This document shows positions 8,040 to 16,945 of a stretch of DNA of 64,000 nt, piece by piece. Position 1 is the stretch's first letter. Every line of letters starts with the position of its first letter. The position numbers were made by a program, and so were the translations under genes. Source of the DNA: Bacillus sp. FJAT-50079 (GTDB lineage Bacteria; Bacillota; Bacilli; Bacillales; Bacillaceae_C); the NCBI RefSeq assembly GCF_018343515.1, contig NZ_JAGYPD010000003.1:264116-328115 (forward strand), written 5' to 3'. The notes under the pieces were generated by a model. That model worked only from the letters and a program-made list of their open reading frames with translations, did not search any database and was not told where the DNA came from.

Positions 8040-10097
8040 TTGAAAATTAATCGAAAAGAACTAGTCGAAAGGCATTTTCCGATCATCACAAAGCTCGAAC
8101 CATTATCGCCATTATCCGTCGGGAATGGAGAATTCGCTTTTACCGCCGACATTACCGGGCTGCAAACATTTCCAATTGAATATGACGTTCCTCTAGGCAC
8201 TCAATCGCAATGGGGCTGGCATTCGACGGGTGGACGAGATGTGTATAGTGACCGTGATATTGAAAAACAAGCACTCCATACATACGGACGGGATGTTCAT
8301 TATGCCCGTTATCCGGAAGATAAAGGGGCGGCGTACCATTGGCTGCGGCAAAATCCACATCGTCTCCATTTGGGACAATTATCATTTTTACTTTTAAAGG
8401 AAAATGGCGAGCAAGTGGAATTCACCGACCTATTGAACACGAAACAAGAACTAAATCTCTGGGAAGGAAGTTTATTAAGCGCATTTCAGATTGAAGATCA
8501 ACCTGTCATTGTAAAGACGGTGTGCCACCCAAATCAAGATGAGATTGCTGTAAAAGTAACCTCCACCTTGATTGAAAAAAATCGTCTATCGGTCGTTTTA
8601 AAATTTCCGTCCCCACATATCACTTCGAATCGTTGGGAAGACGCGACTGAACTTGATTATCAACATGATGAGCGTCATCAAACAATAATCGTCAAACAAT
8701 CCGATGATACCGTAATTTTTCAGCGGAATATGGATGAGGACCAATATGAAGTTGCTTGGACTTGGAGCAATGGAACGGTTACTGAAACGAAGGATCATGA
8801 GTACATACTAAAGCCTGATGGAAAAAATGAACTGCAATTCACGGTAGCATTTGCCCAACAATCAGCAATAACCAGCAATTTTGACGCAACTTTTCATGCG
8901 AGCAAGCAACATTGGAAGACATTTTGGACAACAGGTGGGGCGATTGATTTTTCCGAAAGCACGGATGCACGCGCACATGAATTAGAAAGAAGAGTCGTCC
9001 TCTCGCAATTTTTAACGGCGATCCATTGTGCGGGCTCACTCCCGCCGCAAGAGACAGGGCTGATGTACAATAGTTGGTATGGAAAATTTCATTTGGAGAT
9101 GCATTGGTGGCATGCTGCGCAATTCCCGCTTTGGGGAAGAGCACATCTACTAGCAAAAAGCATGGATTGGTACACGAGCATTCTTCCACTAGCAAAAGAA
9201 TTGGCTCAATCACAAGGGTACACCGGTGCACGATGGCCGAAAATGGTCGGACCTGACGGGAAACAAAGTCCGTCGGAAATTGCGGTTGTTCTAATTTGGC
9301 AGCAGCCACATCCGATTGCCATGGCCGAATTATGCTATCAAACGGTTGTAGAAAAGGAGGAAGCGCTGCATCGCTGGAAAGAAATTGTATTTGAATCAGC
9401 CGAATTTATGGCTTCGTTCGCTGTTTGGGATGAGAAAAAATCGGTGTATGTGCTCGGTCCACCATTAATTCCAGCTCAGGAAAATCATCGGCCTGAAGAT
9501 AGTTTGAATCCGCCGTTTGAACTGGAGTATTGGAAATACGGCCTTGATGTGGCGATCGAATGGAAGCGAAGATTAGATGAGGAAGTTCCAGCACACTGGC
9601 TTGAAGTAGCAAGCCAATTAGCTGAACCGCCACATAATAATGAAGTGTATCTTGCTCACGAAAATTGCCCAGAGTCATTTACTAAATATAATCATGACCA
9701 TCCATCGATGGTTGGAGCACTCGGAATTTTGCCTGGAAAAATGATCGATCGTAAAATTATGCAACAAACATTACAAACGGTAAAAACAGATTGGCAATGG
9801 GAAACGTCATGGGGATGGGATTTTCCAATGTGTGCAATGACCGCCGCTAGATTAGGAGAGGGGCAGATGGCCGTTGATTTTCTTTTAATGGACGCGGTCA
9901 AAAATACGTATTTACCGAATGGACATAATTATCAGCATGCGAATTTAACTGCTTATTTACCAGGCAATGGCGGCTTGTTAACAGCTGTCGCGATGATGGC
10001 TTGTGGCTGGCAAGGTGCCCCACATATCGATGCACCCGGATTCCCACAAGACGGGAGCTGGAAAGTAAAATCGGAGGGGCTTCATCGTTTTATTTAA
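8040..10097 (+). CDS. Six-hairpin (alpha/alpha)6 glycosidase-like protein
   Basis: The protein is about 685 aa. TTG 8040 is preferred over ATG 8031 because GAGAGGGA directly abuts 8031. The N-terminal part (SVGNGEFAFTADITGLQTFP, GTQSQWGWHS) is a beta-sandwich-type start like that of GH65/GH95-related proteins. The middle (MYNSWYGKFHLEMHWWHAAQ, ARWPKMVGPDG) and end (TSWGWDFPMCAMTAARLG, YLPGNGGLLTAVAMM) are rich in Trp and Gly like an (alpha/alpha)6 barrel. There is no signal peptide. It is 15 bases after the GH43 gene, so the two probably work on the same oligosaccharide. The specificity is unknown. Confidence 0.7.
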   Translation: MKINRKELVERHFPIITKLEPLSPLSVGNGEFAFTADITGLQTFPIEYDVPLGTQSQWGWHSTGGRDVYSDRDIEKQALHTYGRDVHYARYPEDKGAAYHWLRQNPHRLHLGQLSFLLLKENGEQVEFTDLLNTKQELNLWEGSLLSAFQIEDQPVIVKTVCHPNQDEIAVKVTSTLIEKNRLSVVLKFPSPHITSNRWEDATELDYQHDERHQTIIVKQSDDTVIFQRNMDEDQYEVAWTWSNGTVTETKDHEYILKPDGKNELQFTVAFAQQSAITSNFDATFHASKQHWKTFWTTGGAIDFSESTDARAHELERRVVLSQFLTAIHCAGSLPPQETGLMYNSWYGKFHLEMHWWHAAQFPLWGRAHLLAKSMDWYTSILPLAKELAQSQGYTGARWPKMVGPDGKQSPSEIAVVLIWQQPHPIAMAELCYQTVVEKEEALHRWKEIVFESAEFMASFAVWDEKKSVYVLGPPLIPAQENHRPEDSLNPPFELEYWKYGLDVAIEWKRRLDEEVPAHWLEVASQLAEPPHNNEVYLAHENCPESFTKYNHDHPSMVGALGILPGKMIDRKIMQQTLQTVKTDWQWETSWGWDFPMCAMTAARLGEGQMAVDFLLMDAVKNTYLPNGHNYQHANLTAYLPGNGGLLTAVAMMACGWQGAPHIDAPGFPQDGSWKVKSEGLHRFI

Positions 10098-10266
10098 TTT
10101 GAATTAGCCAAAGTCCCTCACATCTATTAATTATGGAATGGGTGTCGCATTACATTTCAAAGTCTCTGTGGATGTCACAGGTTTTCGGAGGAGTCTGTTG
10201 AGCGAACTTGAAAATTAAGCCTTGGTGTAATTGAATTTTTACGATAGATAAAAGGAGAGAAAATGA

Positions 10267-11550
10267 ATGAAAAAGAGATATGTATTAATTGGTACAGGTG
10301 GTAGAGCAGAATTTTTTTATGGTGCACTTGCAAAAGACTTTAGGGACACGAGTGAGTTAGTCGCTTTTTGTGATGTAAATCAGACACGGATGAATTATGC
10401 AAATCAATTATTAGTAGACACATATGATCACCCGCCCGTTGCGACTTATTTGAGCGATAAATTTGAGGAAATGATTGTAAAAGAAAAGCCAGATTATGTG
10501 ATCGTAACAACGGTGGACCGTACTCATCATACGTATATTATTAAAGCGTTGGAGTTAGGTTGTGATGTCATTACAGAAAAGCCGATGACAGTTGATATTG
10601 AAAAATGCCAAGCGATTATCGATGCCGTTCATAGAACGGGAAACGAGGTGCGAGTGACATTCAACTATCGATATGCACCGCATAATACGAAGATTAGAGA
10701 ATTGATTCGTGATGGTGTCATTGGTGAAGTGTATTCCGTAAATTTTGAGTGGGCGCTTGATACACAGCATGGTGCCGATTATTTCAGAAGATGGCATCGT
10801 GATAAGCGGAATAGCGGCGGATTGCTTGTCCATAAATCGACTCACCACTTTGATTTAGTTAATTTTTGGCTTGGAACGACGCCAGAAACAGTATATGCGA
10901 ATGGGGGCTTGCGTTTCTATGGAAAAGAGAATGCAGAAAATAGAGGGGTAACGAAATTTTACCAACGTGCATATGGAAGTGAACATGCAAAAGGGGATCC
11001 GTTTGCTCTGCATTTAGACGAAAATGATCATTTAAAAGCAATGTACCTGGATGCAGAAAAAGAGGATGGGTACCAACGTGATCAAAGTGTGTTTGGTGAA
11101 GGAATTAGCATTGAAGATACGTTAGCTGTCATTGTTTCTTATCAAAACAAAGCTTTATTAACATATTCATTGAATGCGTATTTGCCTTGGGAAGGATTTA
11201 TCGTCTCATTTAATGGTAGTAAAGGAAGAATAGAAGTACGAATCCGTGAGCAATCGTATATTAATTCCGGTGGGGAAAAATCAGAAGAGGGAGCCCTCCA
11301 AGATAAGTCGATCCGTGTCCTTCCCATGTTTGGAGAGTCGTATGAGGTTGAAGTGATCGAAGGAGAAGGCGGACATGGTGGAGGAGATCCTGTTCTATTA
11401 AACGATCTATTTGGCACTCCGAGAGATGATGAATTTAATCGCGCTGCTACTCATGTAGATGGAGCGATGTCCATTTTAACTGGGATTGCCGGAAACATCT
11501 CCATACAAACAGGACAAGCTGTAAGTGTAAAAGATTTAATTAAATTATGA
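10267..11550 (+). CDS. Gfo/Idh/MocA family oxidoreductase
   Basis: The protein is 427 aa. The nucleotide-binding start is YVLIGTGGRAEFFYGAL (GTGGRA), followed by LVAFCDVN, DYVIVTTVDRTHH and DVITEKPMTVD, with the catalytic EKP Lys. The C-terminal domain has VTFNYRYAP, GGLLVHKSTHHFDLVNFWLG and a GGHGGGDP loop near residue 375. It is longer than usual (about 340-390 aa), with an insert around residues 225-270. The start has AAAGGAGAG 8 bases upstream. It is a third dehydrogenase in this glycoside region, preceding the sugar importer. Confidence 0.9.
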   Translation: MKKRYVLIGTGGRAEFFYGALAKDFRDTSELVAFCDVNQTRMNYANQLLVDTYDHPPVATYLSDKFEEMIVKEKPDYVIVTTVDRTHHTYIIKALELGCDVITEKPMTVDIEKCQAIIDAVHRTGNEVRVTFNYRYAPHNTKIRELIRDGVIGEVYSVNFEWALDTQHGADYFRRWHRDKRNSGGLLVHKSTHHFDLVNFWLGTTPETVYANGGLRFYGKENAENRGVTKFYQRAYGSEHAKGDPFALHLDENDHLKAMYLDAEKEDGYQRDQSVFGEGISIEDTLAVIVSYQNKALLTYSLNAYLPWEGFIVSFNGSKGRIEVRIREQSYINSGGEKSEEGALQDKSIRVLPMFGESYEVEVIEGEGGHGGGDPVLLNDLFGTPRDDEFNRAATHVDGAMSILTGIAGNISIQTGQAVSVKDLIKL

Positions 11551-11557
11551 TAATATC

Positions 11558-11620
11558 TAACTTTTGTTAATAGTTTTATAACTTTTGTTTATGTAAGTGA
11601 AAGGGGTTTCAAACTACAAT
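11558..11620 (+). promoter_or_regulatory. Probable activator-dependent promoter of the sugar-binding lipoprotein gene, with tandem motif and cre-like site
   Basis: Direct repeats TAACTTTTGTTAATA (11558) and TAACTTTTGTTTATG (11579) are 21 bases apart. A cre-like TGAAAGGGGTTTCA (11598-11611) differs from TGWAANCGNTNWCA by one base. A TACAAT -10 sits at 11615-11620. The 28 bases from 11579 match 23 of 28 with those from 7066 upstream of the GH43 gene. Confidence 0.6.
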
Positions 11621-11649
11621 GAAAGAGAAAGAATAATGGAGGTGTTGGA

Positions 11650-12975
11650 ATGAAGAAAATCGTTTCATTGGTCATCATGTTATCTTTTATTCTCATCATC
11701 AGTGCATGTAGTAATTCGAATAATACAGCACAAGATGGCCAGCAAGGGTCTGATCAAGCGAGTAAAGACAATGAATCAGAACAGACTGATGGAAAAATTG
11801 AATTGCGCATGACGTGGTGGGGTGGACAAGAAAGACATGATCGTACATTAAAAGTAATTGAGTTGTATGAGGAAAAAAATCCTCATGTAAAAATTACTCC
11901 GGAATATTCAGGAATGGATGGGTATTTTGATAAATTAACGACCCAATTTGCGGCAGGCAATGCTCCTGATATTATCCAATACGGAGGAAATCTAAATGAT
12001 TTTGTACATCGTGATGTTGTTCTGCCATTAGATGATTATATTGGCAAAGAATTAGATGTGAGCCTTCATGATGAAAGCATGGTTGATGCAGGATCATTTG
12101 ACGGAAAGTTTTATGGCGTCACCTTAGGTACAAATGCATGGGGAGTGCTTCTAAATAAAACATTATTTGAAGAAGCTGGAGTTGCTTTACCCGGTGAAGA
12201 GTGGACATGGGAAGAATTTGAAGATATTGCCGCTCAGTTAAGTGAATCATTAGACGGTATTTACGGGACTGAATATTTTGATCAAAATGGCTTCGGGATT
12301 TTCATTGATCAAAGAGGAAAGGTTTTACACGAAAATGGTGTATTAGGAATTGATTTGCAAGATATTGAAGATTGGTACCAAATGTGGGAAGACTATCGCG
12401 TGAGTGGAGCAGTTGTACTACCAGAAATTCAAGCAGCATCTTCTCAAACTCCAGAGCAATCGATGCTTGTTGCAAGAGAAGTAGCGATGCAGCTGATCCC
12501 TAGTAATCTATTAGGTGCGTATACAAATGCATCTCAAGATGAATTGGTATTCCACATTCATCCGTATAATAAGGAAACAGGAAGAAACGGTGTTGGATTA
12601 AGGCCGAGCCAATTTTTAGCTGGTTATGCGGAAACAAAACATCCTGAAGAAGTTGCGAAGTTTCTAGATTTTATGGTGAATGACAAAGAAGCAACGGAGA
12701 TTTTAGGAAATGACCGTGGTGCACCTGTGAACTCAGAAGTTCGCGAGCATTTAATTTCAGTGGCAGACGAAGTCGATTCGGCTATTTTCTCTTATATTGA
12801 TTGGGTAAGTAGAACATCAGATGCACCATATGTACCCAATTTACCAGGATATAACGAAACAGAAGCTTTATTTAAAACAACAAGTGAAGAAATTGCCTTT
12901 GGACAAACAACTGTTAAAGAAGGATCTGAACGTTATTGGAAAGAATTAAATGCAACGCTAGATAAATATAAGTAA
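11650..12975 (+). CDS. Sugar ABC transporter substrate-binding lipoprotein
   Basis: The protein is 441 aa. A signal peptide ends in the lipobox ISAC with lipidated Cys20, followed by a low-complexity Ser/Asn/Gln linker. The mature part is a family-1 extracellular solute-binding protein: LRMTWWGGQERHDRTLKVI, then KLTTQFAAGNAPDIIQYGG, then LLNKTLFEEAGV. It would sit on the outer face of the membrane and deliver oligosaccharides to the permeases at 13344 and 14237. No ATPase gene is present; such importers use a shared MsmX-type ATPase. Confidence 0.92.
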   Translation: MKKIVSLVIMLSFILIISACSNSNNTAQDGQQGSDQASKDNESEQTDGKIELRMTWWGGQERHDRTLKVIELYEEKNPHVKITPEYSGMDGYFDKLTTQFAAGNAPDIIQYGGNLNDFVHRDVVLPLDDYIGKELDVSLHDESMVDAGSFDGKFYGVTLGTNAWGVLLNKTLFEEAGVALPGEEWTWEEFEDIAAQLSESLDGIYGTEYFDQNGFGIFIDQRGKVLHENGVLGIDLQDIEDWYQMWEDYRVSGAVVLPEIQAASSQTPEQSMLVAREVAMQLIPSNLLGAYTNASQDELVFHIHPYNKETGRNGVGLRPSQFLAGYAETKHPEEVAKFLDFMVNDKEATEILGNDRGAPVNSEVREHLISVADEVDSAIFSYIDWVSRTSDAPYVPNLPGYNETEALFKTTSEEIAFGQTTVKEGSERYWKELNATLDKYK

Positions 12976-13008
12976 TCTGGCAACAGTATAGATTTCTGAA
13001 ATAAAGCA

Positions 13009-13040
13009 GAAGGAGAAAACGACTCGCTTTTCTCCTTTTA
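13009..13040 (+). terminator. Terminator or attenuator after the binding-protein gene
   Basis: Arms AAGGAGAAAA and TTTTCTCCTT around GACTCGC are followed by TTA. It lies between the lipoprotein gene and its permeases and would lower permease expression. Confidence 0.7.
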
Positions 13041-13290
13041 CTACGTTAATTGGAGCGGAAGGCACGAAGACTCCTTAAAAATGCTGCGCATATCCTTCGT
13101 GCGGTGCAAGTTCGGGAAGCTTATTCAATGTCCTGCGGGAGACGTGAGCTAGGCAAGACTCCGCAAGGCGTATTTTAAGGAACGAAGCCTAAAGTCACCA
13201 CAATTTGTGGAAATGGCTTCGTGACCAACATCTTGTTGGCCCGAGGCTTGCCACTCGCCCCGCGGAAAGCGAAGTGCTTGGAGCGTCAAT
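13041..13290 (+). repeat. Dispersed repeat family A, copy 1
   Basis: This is a non-coding element containing ATTTTAAGGAACGAAGCC, a short hairpin with CACAATTTGTGG, and ACCAACATCTTGTTGGCCCG followed by CCGCGGAAAGCGAAG. The same ordered blocks occur at about 39739-39905 (same strand) and 47228-47528 (opposite strand). It splits the lipoprotein gene from the permease genes of the same importer. Confidence 0.8.
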
Positions 13291-13343
13291 CAACATCTGG
13301 GTTTAACGTAGGTTGCAACAAATGATAGAGGAGAGTGGAAACA

Positions 13344-14237
13344 GTGCTCCAGAAGAGAAAGAACTATTTGATTGCCTATTTATTTTTACTACCATGGCTC
13401 ATTGGGTTTTTAGGATTAGTGTTAGGACCGATGATTAGTTCATTTTATTTATCCTTTACCGAATATGATTTGCTCACCTCGCCTAAATGGGTAGGAATGC
13501 AAAATTATATAGAGATGATGCAAGATCGAAAGTTTATTAGTTCAGTGAAAGTCACATTGAAATTCGTGTTAATCGGTGTACCAATGCAGCTTATCGCCGC
13601 ATTACTCGTAGCCATTTTATTGAATAAAGGGTTGCGTGGCATCGGCCTTTATCGAACGATTTATTATATTCCTTCCTTACTAGGCGGAAGTGTAGCGATT
13701 GCTTTATTATGGAAAAATATTTTTGGGATGAACGGAATTATTAATGATTTTTTAGCCTTTTTCGGGATTGCCGGAAAAGGATGGGTATCACATCCTAATT
13801 ATGCAATTTATACGTTGATTGCGTTAGCTACTTGGCAGTTCGGATCATCAATGGTGATCTTTTTAGCTGGATTAAAGCAAATTCCAAATGAATTATATGA
13901 AGCTGCCGACGTCGATGGCGCCAATTCATTTATGAAACTTAAAAATATTACCCTACCATTATTAACCCCTGTCATTTTATTTAACTTGGTCATGGTATTA
14001 ATCAAATCATTGCAAGTATTTACATCTGCTTATATTGTCAGTGAAGGAACGGGTGGTCCAGCGAATTCTACTTTGTTTTACACATTATATTTATATCAAA
14101 AAGGATTCTCTTATTTTGAAATGGGATATGCGTCAGCCATGGCGTGGATTTTATTAATCGTCTTATCTGTGTTGACAGCTATCATCTTTTTATCATCACG
14201 GTACTGGGTGCATTATGAATATGGAGGGAAGTCCTAA
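13344..14237 (+). CDS. Sugar ABC transporter permease (MalF-like, LplB type)
   Basis: The protein is about 297 aa with six hydrophobic segments. The first is YLIAYLFLLPWLIGFLGLVL. The cytoplasmic EAA loop reads EAADVDGANSF followed by ITLPLLTP and contacts the ATPase. GTG 13344 is preferred to GTG 13335 because AGAGGAGAG is too close to the latter. The next gene starts on its stop codon (TAATG). Confidence 0.9.
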   Translation: MLQKRKNYLIAYLFLLPWLIGFLGLVLGPMISSFYLSFTEYDLLTSPKWVGMQNYIEMMQDRKFISSVKVTLKFVLIGVPMQLIAALLVAILLNKGLRGIGLYRTIYYIPSLLGGSVAIALLWKNIFGMNGIINDFLAFFGIAGKGWVSHPNYAIYTLIALATWQFGSSMVIFLAGLKQIPNELYEAADVDGANSFMKLKNITLPLLTPVILFNLVMVLIKSLQVFTSAYIVSEGTGGPANSTLFYTLYLYQKGFSYFEMGYASAMAWILLIVLSVLTAIIFLSSRYWVHYEYGGKS

Positions 14238-15079
14238 TGACTCAAACATTCAACATACGAAAATTAATCATTCATTTATTCATTCTCGCATTTGGACTTC
14301 TTATGCTTTATCCAGTCGTTTGGATGATATCGAGCTCATTAAAGCCGGAGTATTTAATTTTTTCCGATCCAACGCTTTGGCCAAAAGAGTGGACGCTTGA
14401 AAACTATTCAAAAGGATGGAATGTCGTTCGTGATGTTACATTTGGTGTGTTTTTTAAGAACTCCTTTCTTATTAGTATCATTGCCGTAATTGGAAATGTC
14501 ATTACATGTTCAATGGCTGCTTATGTGTTTGCGCGCATGGATTTTCCATTAAAAAAATTATGGTTTGCGTTAATGCTCGTGACGATTATGCTTCCGTCCC
14601 ATGTGACATTGGTGCCGCAGTATGCGATTTTTCATAAGTTAAATTGGATTGATACATTTTTACCTTTAACAATTCCTAAGTTGCTTGCAACAGATGGATT
14701 TTTCATTTTCCTGATGGTCCAATTTTTCAGAGGTATTCCAAAAGAATTGGATGAAAGTGCGATCATTGATGGATGTGGTCCAGTGCAAATCTTTTATCGA
14801 ATTATTATTCCGCTTTCATTACCTGCATTATTAACAACGGCTATCTTTACTTTCATTTGGACGTGGGATGACTTTTTTAGCCAAATATTATATTTGAATA
14901 CTGTTTCTAATTTCACCGTCCCATTAGGATTGCGCTTATTTTTAGATGCACAAGGTCAATCTTCGTGGGGAGCTGTTTTTGCGATGTCCGTTTTATCGCT
15001 ATTGCCAATTATGATTCTCTTTTTCTTTTTTCAACGGCAAATTGTCGAAGGAATTGCGACGACAGGTGTAAAAGGATGA
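14237..15079 (+). CDS. Sugar ABC transporter permease (MalG-like, LplC type)
   Basis: The protein is 280 aa and is translationally coupled to the upstream permease through TAATG. It has six hydrophobic segments, starting with LFILAFGLLMLYPVVWMI followed by SSSLKPE. The EAA loop reads DESAIIDGCGPVQIF and then RIIIPLSLPAL. The C-terminus, RQIVEGIATTGVKG, is the standard ending of CUT1 permeases. Confidence 0.92.
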   Translation: MTQTFNIRKLIIHLFILAFGLLMLYPVVWMISSSLKPEYLIFSDPTLWPKEWTLENYSKGWNVVRDVTFGVFFKNSFLISIIAVIGNVITCSMAAYVFARMDFPLKKLWFALMLVTIMLPSHVTLVPQYAIFHKLNWIDTFLPLTIPKLLATDGFFIFLMVQFFRGIPKELDESAIIDGCGPVQIFYRIIIPLSLPALLTTAIFTFIWTWDDFFSQILYLNTVSNFTVPLGLRLFLDAQGQSSWGAVFAMSVLSLLPIMILFFFFQRQIVEGIATTGVKG

Positions 15080-15094
15080 AACTACCAATCGCAG

Positions 15095-15140
15095 AATCGC
15101 AAATGTTTAACCTGAACCGGTTGAATATTTGCGATTTTCC
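15095..15140 (+). terminator. Strong hairpin between the permease and histidine kinase genes
   Basis: The 18-base arms AATCGCAAATGTTTAACC and GGTTGAATATTTGCGATT pair fully (two G-U pairs) around a 6-base loop. Only TTCC follows, so it is a weak terminator, an attenuator or an RNA-processing and stability site that uncouples the importer genes from the sensor genes. Confidence 0.6.
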
Positions 15141-15183
15141 ATCCATGATAGAAGAAAGATGTATTATGAGGGAATGTTCATGA

Positions 15184-16944
15184 ATGACTAAAAAATTACT
15201 AACAATCATCGTCGTCAGCTTTGTTACGATTAATGCATTGTTTTTAGCGAGTGTTAGTTTATTATCGTACGAAAAGTATTTTGAGGTCACTTCAAAAGAA
15301 ATTAGTAAGGCGAGGCTCACATTAGTAAATGAAAGCATGAAGAAAGTTTCTTCTTTTATTACGAGTGTGAGTGATGCGGGAGTGTACATCGTTACAAATC
15401 GAGGTGTAAAGGAAACTTTTTTACATAATGAGATTAGTACATATGAGGCGATTGTCGAACAACGAAATTTAACAAAGTTGATGAATGATGTAGCCAGTTT
15501 CAAAAGAGGGATTTATTCGATTGAATTATATACGGATCGATATGATCCATTCCCGAGGGTGGAAAGTAGCCATGTCTATTCATTAACAGAATTAGAAAAT
15601 GAGCCATGGTTTGGCCTATTTAAAAGGGCGGATAGTGGCTGGACTCCAAGACATAAGTCTTTAAAAGGCGAGCAATATTTCGTCAGTTATATTCATCGTC
15701 TGTTGAATGAGCAAGGAAAAACAATCGGATATATTAAGGTGAATGTTTTAGCTGATACGCTGTTTGATTATATTTCCGATCAAAAGCCATTTTACGATAT
15801 GGATGAGCCACTTCTATTATTAGATGGTGGGGGCAGGGTGATTGGTGAAATTAACACAGAGGCAAATATGGAGGTACTTAGGCAAGTCATTGCTTTTAAA
15901 CCAGATGGGAAATTTGATTTATTGAAGAGTCCGTTTTTCCAACTATCAAATGAAGCCCAGCTCATTAAACAGGATCATAAGCAATATTTATTTATGATTT
16001 CAAAGCCAAGTAAGGAGCAGTGGCGCCTCGTTCATCTTATTCCGGTTGATTCTTTATATAAGGAAATGAAAAAAATCGGTTTATTTGTCCTCGTTTTAGC
16101 GATTATTAGTTTGCTATTATCGATTCCAATTGCGTATATTTTCGCTAAAAAGCTGTTTAGACCGATTAAAAAAATTATTGAAGGGATGAAGGAGGTTGAA
16201 AAGGGAAATTTTCAAGTTCGCGTCCAGCCCCATTTCATCGAAGAATATAAAACATTAGCGTTGAATTTTAATCATATGACATTAAAACTAGACGAGTCGA
16301 TGCATGAAATTGAGCGGAAAAATAAAGCGAAGCGTGAAGCTGAAATTAGAACGTTGCAAAATCAAATCGTACCGCATTTTTTATACAATACATTGGATAT
16401 GATCCATTGGCGCGCCTTAGATTATCAGGCAGATGATATTAGTTATATGGTTAATCAGCTGAGCAAAATGTTTCGGATCGGACTTAGTGGCGGGAACACA
16501 TTTATTCGCTTAAGGGATGAGCTTGAGCATGCTCAATGTTATATTAATATACAAAATGCACGCTTACGAACATCAATTAATTATGTTGTGAGAGTTCCTG
16601 CGACATTGAAAGATGTATACGTTCCCAAAGTGATCCTTCAGCCGTTTATTGAAAATAGTATGAAGCACGGCTTCCCAAATGTTACACCAAAAGAGATTTC
16701 CCTTCGGATTGTTGCTAAATATGAAGAAGGGGAGATGATCATCGATCTGATCGATAATGGGATTGGGGTGCCTGGAAATTGGAGTATGACAGATTCAGAG
16801 GGCGTAGGGATCAAAAATATTCAAGAACGAATTAAGCTTTATTATGGTGAAAACTATGGTGTAAAGGTGTTTAACCATCCTCAAGGTGGGACGGCGGTAC
16901 GCATTCATCTTCCAATTATGAAAGAGCTAAGAGAGGAAGGGTAG
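15184..16944 (+). CDS. YesM-type sensor histidine kinase
   Basis: The protein is 586 aa. A membrane segment at about residues 7-30 is followed by an extracellular sensor of about 260 residues, a second membrane segment near 298-317, a HAMP linker (FRPIKKIIEGMKEVEKGNF), and the His_kinase domain with phospho-acceptor His398 in QIVPHFLYNTLDMIHW. The ATPase part has LQPFIENSMKHG and GIGVPGNW, then GVGIKNIQERI. This class senses extracellular sugars with ABC importers. Its gene lies 2 bases before the response regulator gene. Confidence 0.93.
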   Translation: MTKKLLTIIVVSFVTINALFLASVSLLSYEKYFEVTSKEISKARLTLVNESMKKVSSFITSVSDAGVYIVTNRGVKETFLHNEISTYEAIVEQRNLTKLMNDVASFKRGIYSIELYTDRYDPFPRVESSHVYSLTELENEPWFGLFKRADSGWTPRHKSLKGEQYFVSYIHRLLNEQGKTIGYIKVNVLADTLFDYISDQKPFYDMDEPLLLLDGGGRVIGEINTEANMEVLRQVIAFKPDGKFDLLKSPFFQLSNEAQLIKQDHKQYLFMISKPSKEQWRLVHLIPVDSLYKEMKKIGLFVLVLAIISLLLSIPIAYIFAKKLFRPIKKIIEGMKEVEKGNFQVRVQPHFIEEYKTLALNFNHMTLKLDESMHEIERKNKAKREAEIRTLQNQIVPHFLYNTLDMIHWRALDYQADDISYMVNQLSKMFRIGLSGGNTFIRLRDELEHAQCYINIQNARLRTSINYVVRVPATLKDVYVPKVILQPFIENSMKHGFPNVTPKEISLRIVAKYEEGEMIIDLIDNGIGVPGNWSMTDSEGVGIKNIQERIKLYYGENYGVKVFNHPQGGTAVRIHLPIMKELREEG

Positions 16945-16945
16945 T

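Noticed and set aside
8839-9309. Minus-strand frame of 156 codons
   Set aside because: It is antisense to the six-hairpin glycosidase-like gene and shows no family pattern or ribosome site.
10098-10266. Regulatory RNA before the third oxidoreductase gene
   Set aside because: I see no strong hairpin, terminator or known riboswitch motif in this stretch.
15009-15503. Minus-strand frame of 164 codons
   Set aside because: It is antisense to the permease end and the histidine kinase start, which have clear family motifs.
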